Positions 8,846 to 16,443 of a stretch of 64,000 bases of DNA are shown piece after piece (the stretch's first letter is position 1; each line of letters starts with the position of its first letter). The notes under the pieces were generated by a model that had not been told where the DNA came from, made no database searches, and was given only the letters and a program-made list of their open reading frames with translations. The translations under genes were made by a program, and so were the position numbers. Source of the DNA: Blastocatellia bacterium (GTDB lineage: Bacteria; Acidobacteriota; Blastocatellia; Pyrinomonadales; Pyrinomonadaceae); the NCBI GenBank assembly GCA_016789265.1, contig JAEUQK010000025.1, forward strand, positions 186,001 to 250,000. Reading direction: 5' to 3'.

Positions 8846-9241
8846 ATGGACCGAGTACCAAGAGTAAAGATCACCGACGAAGCGGTAAAGGTCATCGACC
8901 AACTTCGCGCGAAGAACGGCGCGCTGATGTTTCACCAATCCGGCGGGTGTTGTGATGGGAGTTCGCCGATGTGCTACCCGAAGGGCGAGTTTCTTGTCGG
9001 CTCATCCGATGTCTGGTTGGGCGAAGTGGCAGGGTGCGATTTTTATATGGCGAAGGACCAGTTCGAGTTTTGGCAGCACACCGAACTGACCATCGACGTC
9101 ACCAAAGGCCGCGGTGCGAGCTTTTCGCTGGAGATACCGCTCGGGCTGAGGTTTGTGACAAAATCACGCGTATTCACATACGAAGAATCGCAAAATCTGA
9201 CCGAAGTGCACACGGGTGACGCTGCCGCTTTGAATGCCTGA
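8846..9241 (+). CDS. DUF779 family protein
   Basis: A 131-residue protein matching DUF779 by the conserved S-G-G-C-C-D-G-S-S-P-M-C segment (about residues 32-43), a later G-C-D-F-Y-M, and the terminal G-x-S-F-S-L-E-I-P-L-G-L-R-F. The clustered Cys suggest metal or redox chemistry, but no activity is established. DUF779 genes commonly neighbour AldB/ExaC-type aldehyde dehydrogenases, fitting the ALDH at 6029-7540; a role in aldehyde metabolism is inferred from that context only. Confidence 0.85.
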   Translation: MDRVPRVKITDEAVKVIDQLRAKNGALMFHQSGGCCDGSSPMCYPKGEFLVGSSDVWLGEVAGCDFYMAKDQFEFWQHTELTIDVTKGRGASFSLEIPLGLRFVTKSRVFTYEESQNLTEVHTGDAAALNA

Positions 9242-9341
9242 GTTGCAGAGTTACAAGCAGGGGCATAAAGTTCGGCATCGTTTCTCAAAAATACTGCGAC
9301 TTCCTGCAACTATCTGAAACTTGCTGCAGCTACTGAAAACT

Positions 9342-9692
9342 ATGAAGATAATCGTTTACGAAAAACCTACCTGAACGACCTGCCGGAATCTGGCTACGCT
9401 GTTTCGTGAAAACGGCATCGACTACGACAAGGTCAACTACTTCATCGAACCGCTAACTGCGGCCGATATCAAAATGCTGCTCAAGAAACTGGATATTCCT
9501 GCGTTTGACCTGCTGCGGACGAAGGAACCGAAGTTCAAGGAACTCGGGCTCGGCAAAGACACGCTTGAGGACGAGTTAATCGCGGCCATCGTCGAAAATC
9601 CGGGCTTGCTGAATCGGCCGATCGTCGAGGTCGGCGACAAGGCAGTCATTGCCCGTCCGGTCGAGAAAGCGCTCGAACTTTTGGCCTATTAG
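9342..9692 (+). CDS. ArsC/Spx-family thioredoxin-fold protein with in-frame TGA at the first CxxC position (candidate selenoprotein)
   Basis: From ATG 9342 the frame reads M-K-I-I-V-Y-E-K-P-T, then TGA (9372-9374), then T-T-C-R-N-L-A, and stays open to 9692. The whole makes a 116-residue ArsC/Spx-like protein, including the family C-terminal pattern L-L-N-R-P-I-V at about residues 91-97. The TGA sits exactly where the redox Cys of K-P-T-C-x-x-C-R belongs, giving U-x-x-C if read as selenocysteine. Nothing else in the gene is damaged. A short hairpin GCCGG-AAT-CTGGC (9382-9394) and an outer pair ACGA/TCGT (9375-9378/9404-9407) follow the TGA and might be part of a SECIS, but the match is weak. 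Alternatives are a nonsense mutation or base-call error. Any gene-caller would start it downstream and lose the active site. Confidence 0.7.
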
Positions 9693-9737
9693 ACCTTTCT
9701 GCTGCCTATTCGCATACAATTAAGGCCTTTAAGGCAG

Positions 9738-9775
9738 CTCAAGAATGTTTTGAGTCGCCTCAAAAATGTTTTGGG
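9738..9775. repeat. Two tandem 17-bp hairpin-forming repeats, 21-bp period
   Basis: CTCAAGAATGTTTTGAG (9738-9754) and CTCAAAAATGTTTTGGG (9759-9775) match at 15 of 17 bases and are spaced 21 bp start to start. Each can fold on itself. A GCCTTTAAGGC palindrome (9725-9735) lies immediately upstream. The block sits between the ArsC-like gene and the DUF2237 gene and might be a terminator region or a protein-binding array. Confidence 0.5.
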
Positions 9776-9854
9776 ACAGCTTTCGAGGTTTTTTGGCCAG
9801 CCGAAAAGTCACTTTATTAGCCTAAAACCGTCCGTCGGGCTAAAATAGGCGTTT

Positions 9855-10253
9855 ATGAGCTATACGAACGGCAATGGCAACGGCCACAGGCCGAAACCTA
9901 AGAACGTCCTCGGCGGCGAACTTCAGAGCTGCTGTACGGACCCGATGACCGGTTTTTACCGCGATGGGTATTGCCGAACGGGTATTGACGATACCGGGCG
10001 ACACACGGTGTGCATCGAAGCGACGGACGAGTTCCTCGCGTTCTCAAAAGCCGCTGGAAACGATCTTTCGACCCCGATGCCGCAATATGCATTTCCCGGG
10101 TTGAAAGATGGTGATAAATGGTGCCTTTGCATGCTTCGTTGGCGTGAGGCCCTGGAGGCCGGAATGGCCCCGAGAGTTTATCTTGAAGCGACTCATGAAG
10201 CGGCCCTGACGGTCGTCAGCCTGGAAGATCTCAAAAAACACGCGGTCGAATAA
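9855..10253 (+). CDS. DUF2237 family protein
   Basis: A 132-residue soluble protein matching DUF2237: N-V-L-G-G-E-L-Q-S-C-C-T-D-P-M-T-G-F-Y-R-D-G-Y-style opening (about residues 18-40), a central H-T-V-C-I-E and W-C-L-C-M-L-R-W. The function of the family is unknown; conserved Cys (C-C-T, H-T-V-C, W-C-L-C) are intact. Its TAA stop at 10251-10253 directly abuts the ATG of the DinB gene, so it probably leads a run DUF2237-DinB-scpA-scpB. Confidence 0.85.
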   Translation: MSYTNGNGNGHRPKPKNVLGGELQSCCTDPMTGFYRDGYCRTGIDDTGRHTVCIEATDEFLAFSKAAGNDLSTPMPQYAFPGLKDGDKWCLCMLRWREALEAGMAPRVYLEATHEAALTVVSLEDLKKHAVE

Positions 10254-10721
10254 ATGGAAACCGTCGCTCATCTTCGCCATCTGTTCGCCTACAATGACTG
10301 GGCTAACCGACGAATGCTCGTTGCCGTAAAAGGCTCTGATTCCGAACGTTCGCGGCAGATGCTCGCTCACCTGCTTATCACCGAGAAGGAATATTACGAG
10401 CGGCTATACGGAAAAGACTCGACCGGTTTCGATTTCTGGCCCGATCTTTCGATCGAGGAATGCGGCGTGCTCGCGAGAGAGAATTCGCAGGCGTATGAAA
10501 CGCTGATGAGGCGATTTGAAGAAGACGGATTGGAAATACGCGCGAAATACCGTACAAGCGAAGGTATTCCCTACGAAAATACATTTCGTGAATTGCTCAC
10601 GCATGTCCTATTGCATTCGTCCATTCACCGCGGAAATATTATGCTGAAACTTCGCGAAGACGGTTTTGAACCTCCAAAGATCGACTATATTATTTACCTT
10701 CGCGAAACAAAGTACATTTAA
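10254..10721 (+). CDS. DinB family protein
   Basis: A 155-residue four-helix-bundle protein of the DinB/YfiT type, opening V-A-H-L-R-H-L-F-A-Y-N-D-W-A-N-R. Putative metal His occur near residue 45 (M-L-A-H-L-L) and in H-V-L-L-H-S-S-I-H-R-G about residues 118-128. DinB-fold proteins include thiol-dependent transferases and unknown DNA-damage proteins; the substrate cannot be told. It begins right after the DUF2237 stop, and its TAA overlaps the scpA ATG by one base (TAATG), implying translational coupling. Confidence 0.85.
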   Translation: METVAHLRHLFAYNDWANRRMLVAVKGSDSERSRQMLAHLLITEKEYYERLYGKDSTGFDFWPDLSIEECGVLARENSQAYETLMRRFEEDGLEIRAKYRTSEGIPYENTFRELLTHVLLHSSIHRGNIMLKLREDGFEPPKIDYIIYLRETKYI

Positions 10722-11524
10722 TGCAAGAAACGGTCGAACAATTCGTATTCGATTTTCACAAGGAGACAGCCGAGATAGTCGGTGAGTCGAAAGACGAGAT
10801 CAAGCTCAAACTCGGTGAATTTGCCGGGCCTCTCGACCTGCTCCTTTATTTGATCAAGCAGGAACAGGCGAACATCTTCGATATCCCGATCGCAAAGATC
10901 ACGGACGAATATCTCAGATACATCCGGCTGATGAAAAGCCTCGATATCGCGATGGCAGCCGATTTCCTTGTGATGGCTGCGACCTTGATCGAGATCAAGT
11001 CGAGGATGCTACTTCCGCGTGATCCTATGGCCGCGGGCGAAGAAGAGGAGTTCGAGGATCCGAGAAAGGAGTTGGTCGATCAGCTTCTCGAATACGAAAA
11101 GTTCAAGTCGGCGGCCCAAATGCTATACGAGCGCTCGACCGTGGAACAAGCCGTGTTCAAACGCGGACAGATCGAATCCGACGAGAACAATGCGGAGATA
11201 AACGCATCGGTCTTTGATCTTCTGACCGTTTTTCAGAAGATCGTCCTGCGACACAAGGAACAGGTCACGATGGAGATCGAGCGTGAGGAAATTTCCCTCG
11301 CCGATATGATCAAAGCATTGAAAAAACGTATTTTTGACGAGATCGAATTGAACTTACTCACTTTTTTCGAGGAGATGCACACACGACGCGAACTCGTGAC
11401 CGCGTTTATCGCGGTGCTTGAGATAGTCCGAACTGAGCACGTTAAACTCGTACAGAAAACGACGTTCGGCGACATATTCCTTAAGAAGGTCAACGCACCG
11501 GCCGCCGAACCCGCCGGTTCATAA
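10721..11524 (+). CDS. scpA: Segregation and condensation protein A
   Basis: The kleisin subunit that bridges SMC heads in the bacterial condensin. The diagnostic N-terminal block L-G-E-F-A-G-P-L-D-L-L-L-Y-L-I-K (about residues 31-46) followed by I-F-D-I-P-I-A-K-I-T is present, then an acidic linker E-E-E-E-F-E-D-P and a C-terminal winged-helix region. Length 267 aa is normal. scpB follows 35 nt downstream, as usual. Confidence 0.95.
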   Translation: MQETVEQFVFDFHKETAEIVGESKDEIKLKLGEFAGPLDLLLYLIKQEQANIFDIPIAKITDEYLRYIRLMKSLDIAMAADFLVMAATLIEIKSRMLLPRDPMAAGEEEEFEDPRKELVDQLLEYEKFKSAAQMLYERSTVEQAVFKRGQIESDENNAEINASVFDLLTVFQKIVLRHKEQVTMEIEREEISLADMIKALKKRIFDEIELNLLTFFEEMHTRRELVTAFIAVLEIVRTEHVKLVQKTTFGDIFLKKVNAPAAEPAGS

Positions 11525-11559
11525 TTCGACCTAATTTTGCTAATCTTTGCCTTTTTGTA

Positions 11560-12183
11560 ATGACAGAACCTGAGACCGAACAACCAGAGAACGAAGTTGT
11601 GGCCGAAACCGAAGCCATTGAGCAGGAACCAGCCGAAAGGCAAGTGCGTTCGGCGGCCGAAGTAATGGCGATCGCCGAAGCGATAATATTTGTATCTGAC
11701 GAGCCAATAACCTCAAAGGCTCTCGCGGAGATACTGGATGAGCATAAGGACACGATCCAGGCAGCTGTCGAAGAGCTTCAGAAAGAATATGAGGAGCGTG
11801 GCGGCGGATTGCAGATCCGTGAGATAGCGGGCGGTTGGCAGATCGCCACACGAACCGAATATCACGAAGAGGTTCGGAGGTTTTTGAAAACTCGTCCTTC
11901 GGCAAAGCTCTCTCTCGCAGCACTTGAAACGCTGGCTGTGATCGCATACAAACAGCCCGTGACGGTTCCTGAGATCCTTGAGATCCGAGGCGTACAGTCG
12001 GCATCGGCGATCAAGACACTCCTTGAAAAGAGATTGATCGTAACAAAAGGTCACAAAGAGACTGTTGGCCGACCTATGCAATACGGAACTTCGAAAGATT
12101 TTCTCATTCAATTCGGGCTCAAGGACCTTTCCGATCTGCCGTCGATAGAAGATTTTGAAGATCTTGCGGGCACCGCACTGTGA
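11560..12183 (+). CDS. scpB: Segregation and condensation protein B
   Basis: Partner of ScpA in the SMC complex, made of tandem winged helices. After an acidic extension of about 25 residues come A-E-A-I-I-F-V-S-D-E-P-I, the first wHTH, and then the strong family block A-L-E-T-L-A-V-I-A-Y-K-Q-P-V-T with R-G-V-Q-S (about residues 125-150). The C-terminus has G-R-P-M-Q-Y-G-T-S. 207 aa; intact. Confidence 0.95.
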   Translation: MTEPETEQPENEVVAETEAIEQEPAERQVRSAAEVMAIAEAIIFVSDEPITSKALAEILDEHKDTIQAAVEELQKEYEERGGGLQIREIAGGWQIATRTEYHEEVRRFLKTRPSAKLSLAALETLAVIAYKQPVTVPEILEIRGVQSASAIKTLLEKRLIVTKGHKETVGRPMQYGTSKDFLIQFGLKDLSDLPSIEDFEDLAGTAL

Positions 12184-12191
12184 CCTGAGAA

Positions 12192-12797
12192 ATGAAGATC
12201 AACATAATCGGCAAAGGCTCTTTTGGAACTTTTCTCGAGAAGATCCTATCCCCGCATTTCGAGATCGCTGTCGATGCAGAGAGTGTCATTCTCGCGGTCC
12301 CGATCTCAGCGTATGAAACGGTTGCGGCTGAAAATAGGGAAAAGCACTTGATAAACGTATGCAGCGTTCAGCGGCCGAGCACCGATCATATTCTGAAATA
12401 TACAGACGCAGTCACATGCCTTCATCCCCTTTTCGGTGAACGAACTCCGGCGGATCGACGCAATACGATCGTTACCAAAACTATTTCCGACAATATTGCA
12501 AAGTTTTCAGAAAACGAGCGCTGGTTTCTGGAAGGATTTGGCAAGGTCTCAAGGCTCCTATACACAGATAGCTTCGGCGAACCGTTTACACCGGATTCGC
12601 ACGATCAGTTGATGGCGAAAACGCACGTCGCAGCGGTTGTCGCGGCGAAGCAGATGAAGGTATTTGTTGACCGTGCGAACGACATCCCCGACGAACTTAT
12701 TCCAAACAGTTTTCGATTGATGCGCGATTTTGTTCGGACACTCGACGACATGCCACCAGGAACGATCGAGAGCATAATGGCTAATCCCTATTTCTAA
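12192..12797 (+). CDS. Prephenate/arogenate dehydrogenase-like protein
   Basis: A 201-residue NAD(P)-binding protein beginning I-N-I-I-G-K-G-S-F-G-T-F, a GxGxxG-type dinucleotide fold. It then has V-I-L-A-V-P-I and a C-L-H-P-L-F-G stretch typical of the TyrA family, which makes 4-hydroxyphenylpyruvate or tyrosine. It is shorter than usual TyrA (about 280-370 aa): the C-terminal dimerisation region is reduced and no ACT domain is present, so full activity is uncertain. It sits 8 nt after scpB, and its TAA overlaps the rluB ATG (TAATG). Confidence 0.7.
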   Translation: MKINIIGKGSFGTFLEKILSPHFEIAVDAESVILAVPISAYETVAAENREKHLINVCSVQRPSTDHILKYTDAVTCLHPLFGERTPADRRNTIVTKTISDNIAKFSENERWFLEGFGKVSRLLYTDSFGEPFTPDSHDQLMAKTHVAAVVAAKQMKVFVDRANDIPDELIPNSFRLMRDFVRTLDDMPPGTIESIMANPYF

Positions 12798-13525
12798 TGC
12801 AGGAACGACTTCAAAAACTTATAGCCCAAGCAGGCATCGCTTCGCGACGAGCTGCCGAGGAATTGATAAAGGCCGGTGACGTAGCCGTGAACGGCAAGGT
12901 CGTAACCGAGCTCGGAACAAAAGCCGATCCTGAAAAAGATCACATCAAAGTCCGCGGTAAATTGATAAACGAAAAGCTGAAACACCAGCAGCACGTGTAT
13001 ATCCTTTTGAACAAACCCAAGGGAGTGCTTTCTAGCGTATCTGACCCTGGAGGGCGAACGCTCGTGACCGATCTTGTGAAAGGTGCGGGAAAACTTCATC
13101 CTGTAGGCCGTCTTGATTTCAATACGGAAGGGCTGATAATCCTCACGAACGACGGTAATTTCACTAATAGGGTCTCAGCTTCGAAAACGATCCCAAAGGT
13201 TTACCAGGTAAAGACCAAAGGCATCCCGACCGACGTCGCCATCCGTAAGCTCGCCCGCGGCATAAGACTCGAAGATGGATTTAAGACTGCACCGGCCGAG
13301 ATAAAGACACTAAAGCCGACCGATAAGAATGGTTGGTATGAGGTAACACTTTATGAGGGCCACAATCAGCAGATTCGCAAGATGTTCGATTCTGTAGGAC
13401 ATTCCGTCGTAAAACTGAAGAGGATTCGGATCGGCAGGATCTCGGATGCGGGACTGAAAGTCGGTAATTCCAGAAAACTATTACCCGAAGAACTTAGGTC
13501 CTTGGGATATTCGCCATCGAAGTAG
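12797..13525 (+). CDS. rluB: 23S rRNA pseudouridine synthase (RluB/RsuA family)
   Basis: Isomerises uridine to pseudouridine in rRNA. An S4 RNA-binding domain occupies residues 1-60 (Q-E-R-L-Q-K-L-I-A-Q-A-G-I-A-S-R), followed by the catalytic domain with L-L-N-K-P-K-G and the active-site motif G-R-L-D-F-N-T-E-G (catalytic Asp107). Further on is the R-x-x-K-V-Y-like segment and G-H-N-Q-Q-I-R-K-M-F. Placement after scpA-scpB is the classic rluB neighbourhood, which supports RluB over RluE/RsuA. 242 aa, intact. Confidence 0.92.
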   Translation: MQERLQKLIAQAGIASRRAAEELIKAGDVAVNGKVVTELGTKADPEKDHIKVRGKLINEKLKHQQHVYILLNKPKGVLSSVSDPGGRTLVTDLVKGAGKLHPVGRLDFNTEGLIILTNDGNFTNRVSASKTIPKVYQVKTKGIPTDVAIRKLARGIRLEDGFKTAPAEIKTLKPTDKNGWYEVTLYEGHNQQIRKMFDSVGHSVVKLKRIRIGRISDAGLKVGNSRKLLPEELRSLGYSPSK

Positions 13526-13527
13526 GT

Positions 13528-13968
13528 TCACCGCAGTAGAGCTCGATGCTCTACCATCAAACAAAGATCCTGAACCACCTTGATACCCGCTTTTGCAAAT
13601 CTCTCGGCCGCGTCATCGTCGCGGATACCGAGCTGCAGCCAGACGGACTTCGGCTTTCGTTCGATGATCGCTTCAACGTGCTGGAAAATATCCTTCGATC
13701 GCCGAAAGATGTTCAGCATATCGATGTCACCGGGAATATCTGCTAAACGTCGATACACTTTTTCCCCAAGTATTTCCGTCACATCCGGATAATAGACCGG
13801 AACCGGTATTATCTCGTAACCAGCCGCCTGCATGTACTTTGGAACGTAATACGCAGGCTGTCCGGCATGGTCTTCCGGTTTGATGCCTAATACGGCGATC
13901 CGCCTGGTTTCCCGCAATAATTCTGCGACCTCGGCATCAGTCGTCAAGATGTTCCCTTTCCAGTCCAC
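13528..13968 (-). CDS. CoA-binding domain protein (YccU-like)
   Basis: A 146-residue Rossmann-fold CoA-binding protein: R-R-I-A-V-L-G-I-K-P-E (about residues 21-31), V-P-K-Y-M-Q-A-A-G-Y-E-I-I-P-V-P-V-Y, then W-L-Q-L-G-I-R and the terminal D-L-C-L-M-V-E-H. These match stand-alone succinyl-CoA-ligase-alpha-like domains. The role is unknown. It converges on rluB with only 2 nt between the stops. Confidence 0.88.
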   Translation of the reverse strand: MDWKGNILTTDAEVAELLRETRRIAVLGIKPEDHAGQPAYYVPKYMQAAGYEIIPVPVYYPDVTEILGEKVYRRLADIPGDIDMLNIFRRSKDIFQHVEAIIERKPKSVWLQLGIRDDDAAERFAKAGIKVVQDLCLMVEHRALLR

Positions 13969-14073
13969 CTATCCAGATTTTACCCCTCAACCCTTTACAG
14001 CCAAAACTCTCGAAGAAACCCAAAAACTTGATGCTACGTATTTATTATGCGAACATAATAGATTCTTATACAT

Positions 14074-15216
14074 ATGAATTTTGAACTCAACGAAGACCAG
14101 CTTCAGATCAAGTACAGCGTCCGCGAATTTGCCGAAAGCGAGATCAGGCCGCACGTGATGGAATGGGACGAGACTCAGCATTTCCCTGCAGAACTTCGAC
14201 CAAAACTGGCTGAACTTGGGCTAATGGGCGTGCTGTTTCCGGAACAGTACGGTGGCGCAGGCCTCGGCTATATAGAGTACGCTACGATCATTGAAGAGAT
14301 CGGACGCGTCTGCGGGTCGGTCGGCCTTTCGGTGGCCGCACATAACTCGCTCTGTTCCAATCACATTTACATGTTCGGAAACGAAGAGCAAAAGCAGAAA
14401 TACCTTGTGCCCCTGGTAACCGGCGAATCATTCGGCGCGTGGGGACTGACAGAATCGCAGGCCGGGTCGGACGCGTCCGGAACTCGCACGACCGCAATTC
14501 GGAGCAACGGTGGCTGGAAAGTAAACGGTTCTAAGAACTTCATCACTCACGCCATCGCATGTAACACGCTCGTTGCCGTTGCGGTGACCGACAAGGAGAA
14601 AGGAAATCGCGGCATCTCTGCCTTTATCTTCGAAAAGTCGATGGAAGGGTTTAGATCCGATAAGAAAGAGAACAAGCTCGGGATGCGTGCATCCGAAACG
14701 GCTTCGGTTGTATTTGAGGATTGCTACGTGCCGGACGAGAACCGCCTTGGAAACGAAGGCGAGGGCTTTCTTCAGGCGATGCAGGTGCTCGACGGCGGCC
14801 GCATTTCGATCGCCGCACTATCGGTCGGCATCGCTCAGGGTGCTTATGAGGCAGCGGTCAAATACGCTAAAGAACGACAGCAGTTCGGGAAACCCATCGC
14901 TGAGTTCCAGGCGATCCAGTTCAAACTTGCGGACATGGCCACGCAGATCGAATGTGCCCGGCTTCTGACTCTTCAAGCCGCGGCCACCAAAGACGCAGGA
15001 AAACCGGTAACGCAGAGATCCGCAATGGCAAAACTCTATGCATCTGAGACCGCCGTTCGCGTTGCCGAGGAATCCGTCCAGATCCACGGCGGCTACGGCT
15101 ATACGAAAGACTACCCTGCCGAAAAATACTGGCGCGATTCAAAGCTCTGCACAATCGGCGAAGGGACAAGTGAGATCCAAAGGTTGGTCATCGCAAAGCA
15201 CCTGCTTCGATTTTAG
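14074..15216 (+). CDS. Acyl-CoA dehydrogenase
   Basis: An FAD-dependent dehydrogenase of 380 aa that oxidises an acyl-CoA to the enoyl-CoA. Seen are the N-terminal helical domain, the FAD-binding beta segment [13 protein letters not shown] and the [13 protein letters not shown] helix. The C-terminal [12 protein letters not shown] and [10 protein letters not shown] blocks of short/medium-chain ACADs are also present. Chain length cannot be told. It stands as a single transcription unit between the CoA-binding protein (divergent) and the DinB gene. Fatty acid ligase (53488), mutase (28738) and epimerase (17384) genes in the window fit a fatty/propionyl-CoA degradation capacity. Confidence 0.93.
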   Translation: MNFELNEDQLQIKYSVREFAESEIRPHVMEWDETQHFPAELRPKLAELGLMGVLFPEQYGGAGLGYIEYATIIEEIGRVCGSVGLSVAAHNSLCSNHIYMFGNEEQKQKYLVPLVTGESFGAWGLTESQAGSDASGTRTTAIRSNGGWKVNGSKNFITHAIACNTLVAVAVTDKEKGNRGISAFIFEKSMEGFRSDKKENKLGMRASETASVVFEDCYVPDENRLGNEGEGFLQAMQVLDGGRISIAALSVGIAQGAYEAAVKYAKERQQFGKPIAEFQAIQFKLADMATQIECARLLTLQAAATKDAGKPVTQRSAMAKLYASETAVRVAEESVQIHGGYGYTKDYPAEKYWRDSKLCTIGEGTSEIQRLVIAKHLLRF

Positions 15217-15245
15217 GAAAAATTCACGCAATGTGTAATTTGTTG

Positions 15246-15274
15246 TTGCATCTGTGCAACGCACGCGCTATTAT
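15246..15274 (+). promoter_or_regulatory. Candidate sigma-70 promoter for the DinB gene at 15316
   Basis: TTGCAT (15246-15251) and TATTAT (15269-15274) are separated by exactly 17 bp, in the gap after the acyl-CoA dehydrogenase gene. Matches to consensus are 4/6 and 5/6. A good ribosome-binding site, AGAAGGAGA, follows just before ATG 15316. Confidence 0.5.
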
Positions 15275-15315
15275 GTGTTTCCATTTCAAAATTTAGACAT
15301 TAGAAGGAGATCTTT

Positions 15316-15843
15316 ATGAGCACTGCATCTGCTGCTACTTCAAATACGATCGGGTCGTCATATATCGCTGAACTCGAGCACGAAGGTCGCGTCGCGAGAC
15401 AGGTTTTGGAACGCGTTCCTGAAGACAAATTCGATTGGAAACCGCACGAAAAATCAATGACTTTTTCGCGACTTGCTTCGCACATCGCGGAAATGATCAG
15501 TTGGACCGGCCCGACGCTCCAGTTTCCCGAACTGGATTTCTCGAAGATGGACTACAAACCCTTCGAGCCGAGTTCGAATGCTGAGCTGCTCGAATATTTC
15601 GACAAGAACCTTGCTGAGGCTATCGATGTCCTGAGGAATACATCTGACGAGCAATTTATGGAAAACTGGACGATGCGAAACGGCGAGACCGTCTATTTCA
15701 CGATGCCAAAGGTAGCGGTGATGCGGTCATTTGTCATGAACCACATCGTCCACCATCGGGGTCAGCTATCAGTTTATTTGCGTCTTAACGACATAGCCGT
15801 CCCGTCGATCTATGGGCCGTCTGCCGACGAAGGTGCTATGTGA
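15316..15843 (+). CDS. DinB family protein
   Basis: A 175-residue DinB-fold protein. Features are E-L-E-H-E-G-R-V-A-R-Q-V-L-E-R-V-P near residue 18, F-D-W-K-P-H-E-K-S-M-T, L-A-S-H-I-A-E-M, and the C-terminal V-M-N-H-I-V-H-H-R-G-Q-L-S-V-Y-L-R-L. The three His positions typical of the metal site (S-H, N-H, H-H) are all present. It has its own promoter and a strong AAGGAG site and ends in a strong terminator, so it is monocistronic. Thiol-dependent transferase activity is known for some relatives but not shown here. Confidence 0.9.
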   Translation: MSTASAATSNTIGSSYIAELEHEGRVARQVLERVPEDKFDWKPHEKSMTFSRLASHIAEMISWTGPTLQFPELDFSKMDYKPFEPSSNAELLEYFDKNLAEAIDVLRNTSDEQFMENWTMRNGETVYFTMPKVAVMRSFVMNHIVHHRGQLSVYLRLNDIAVPSIYGPSADEGAM

Positions 15844-15871
15844 TCTAAGCCAATGTCAATTCTCTGAGAAA

Positions 15872-15899
15872 AGCGGGCGTCGGCGACGCTCGCTTTTTT
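15872..15899 (+). terminator. Rho-independent terminator after the DinB gene
   Basis: AGCGGGCGTC (15872-15881), a GGC loop, and GACGCTCGCT (15885-15894) pair over 10 bp with one G-T, followed by a run of T to 15899. This is a textbook intrinsic terminator. Confidence 0.9.
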
Positions 15900-15915
15900 G
15901 TTTTTAAGAGGAAAA

Positions 15916-16443
15916 ATGAGAAGATTTCGGTTTATGAAAGGCTCCGTTTTGACAATCGCGTTAGTCGCAATGATATCGGTAACGGCTTCGGCTCAGGCCG
16001 TAAAAAGGCCTTCATTCAAGGCATATCCTGCGAACATTGAAAAGACAAAGGCTAAGGCCATCAATTTTCGCCAGAGTCCTGATGCTCGTTCGTTTCGAAC
16101 CCGATTGACACAGGCAATTCGCGGCGGGGTAAATTTTGCTGGTCACTATATCGTCGCGGGCTGGGGATGCGGAACTGGTTGCATTTCCGGTGCGATGATC
16201 GATGCAAGAAATGGGTATGTCTATTGGCCTGAACAGCTCAACGCACTCGGCGTGGGCGACACCGAAAATGGCTATGTTGATGAGCCCGTCGCATATCGGA
16301 AAAACAGCCGACTCTTGGTCATTACAGGATCTCCGGGAAAAGCCAATGATGACGATCCAGACCTGCCTTCCGGCGAATACTATTACGTATGGAAAGCGAA
16401 TAAGCTTCGTTTGATCAAGTACATCGCAAAACCAACGAATTGA
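15916..16443 (+). CDS. Secreted hypothetical protein with conserved GWGCGTGC segment
   Basis: A 175-residue protein with a signal peptide (about 1-27, ending T-A-S-A-Q). ATG 15916 is set by the AAGAGGAAAA ribosome-binding site; the ORF can be opened earlier at a TTG inside the terminator T-run, which I reject. The mature part holds F-A-G-H-Y-I-V-A-G-W-G-C-G-T-G-C followed by S-G-A-M-I-D-A and later E-Y-Y-Y-V-W. Similar secreted proteins are found in many bacteria but I know no function. Its end overlaps meaB (TGATGG), with which it shares strand. Confidence 0.75.
   Translation: MRRFRFMKGSVLTIALVAMISVTASAQAVKRPSFKAYPANIEKTKAKAINFRQSPDARSFRTRLTQAIRGGVNFAGHYIVAGWGCGTGCISGAMIDARNGYVYWPEQLNALGVGDTENGYVDEPVAYRKNSRLLVITGSPGKANDDDPDLPSGEYYYVWKANKLRLIKYIAKPTN

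Noticed and set aside
9372..9407. Hairpin after the TGA considered as a firm SECIS element
   Set aside because: The upper stem has only five pairs and a loop lacking the expected G; kept only as a weak hint within the gene entry.
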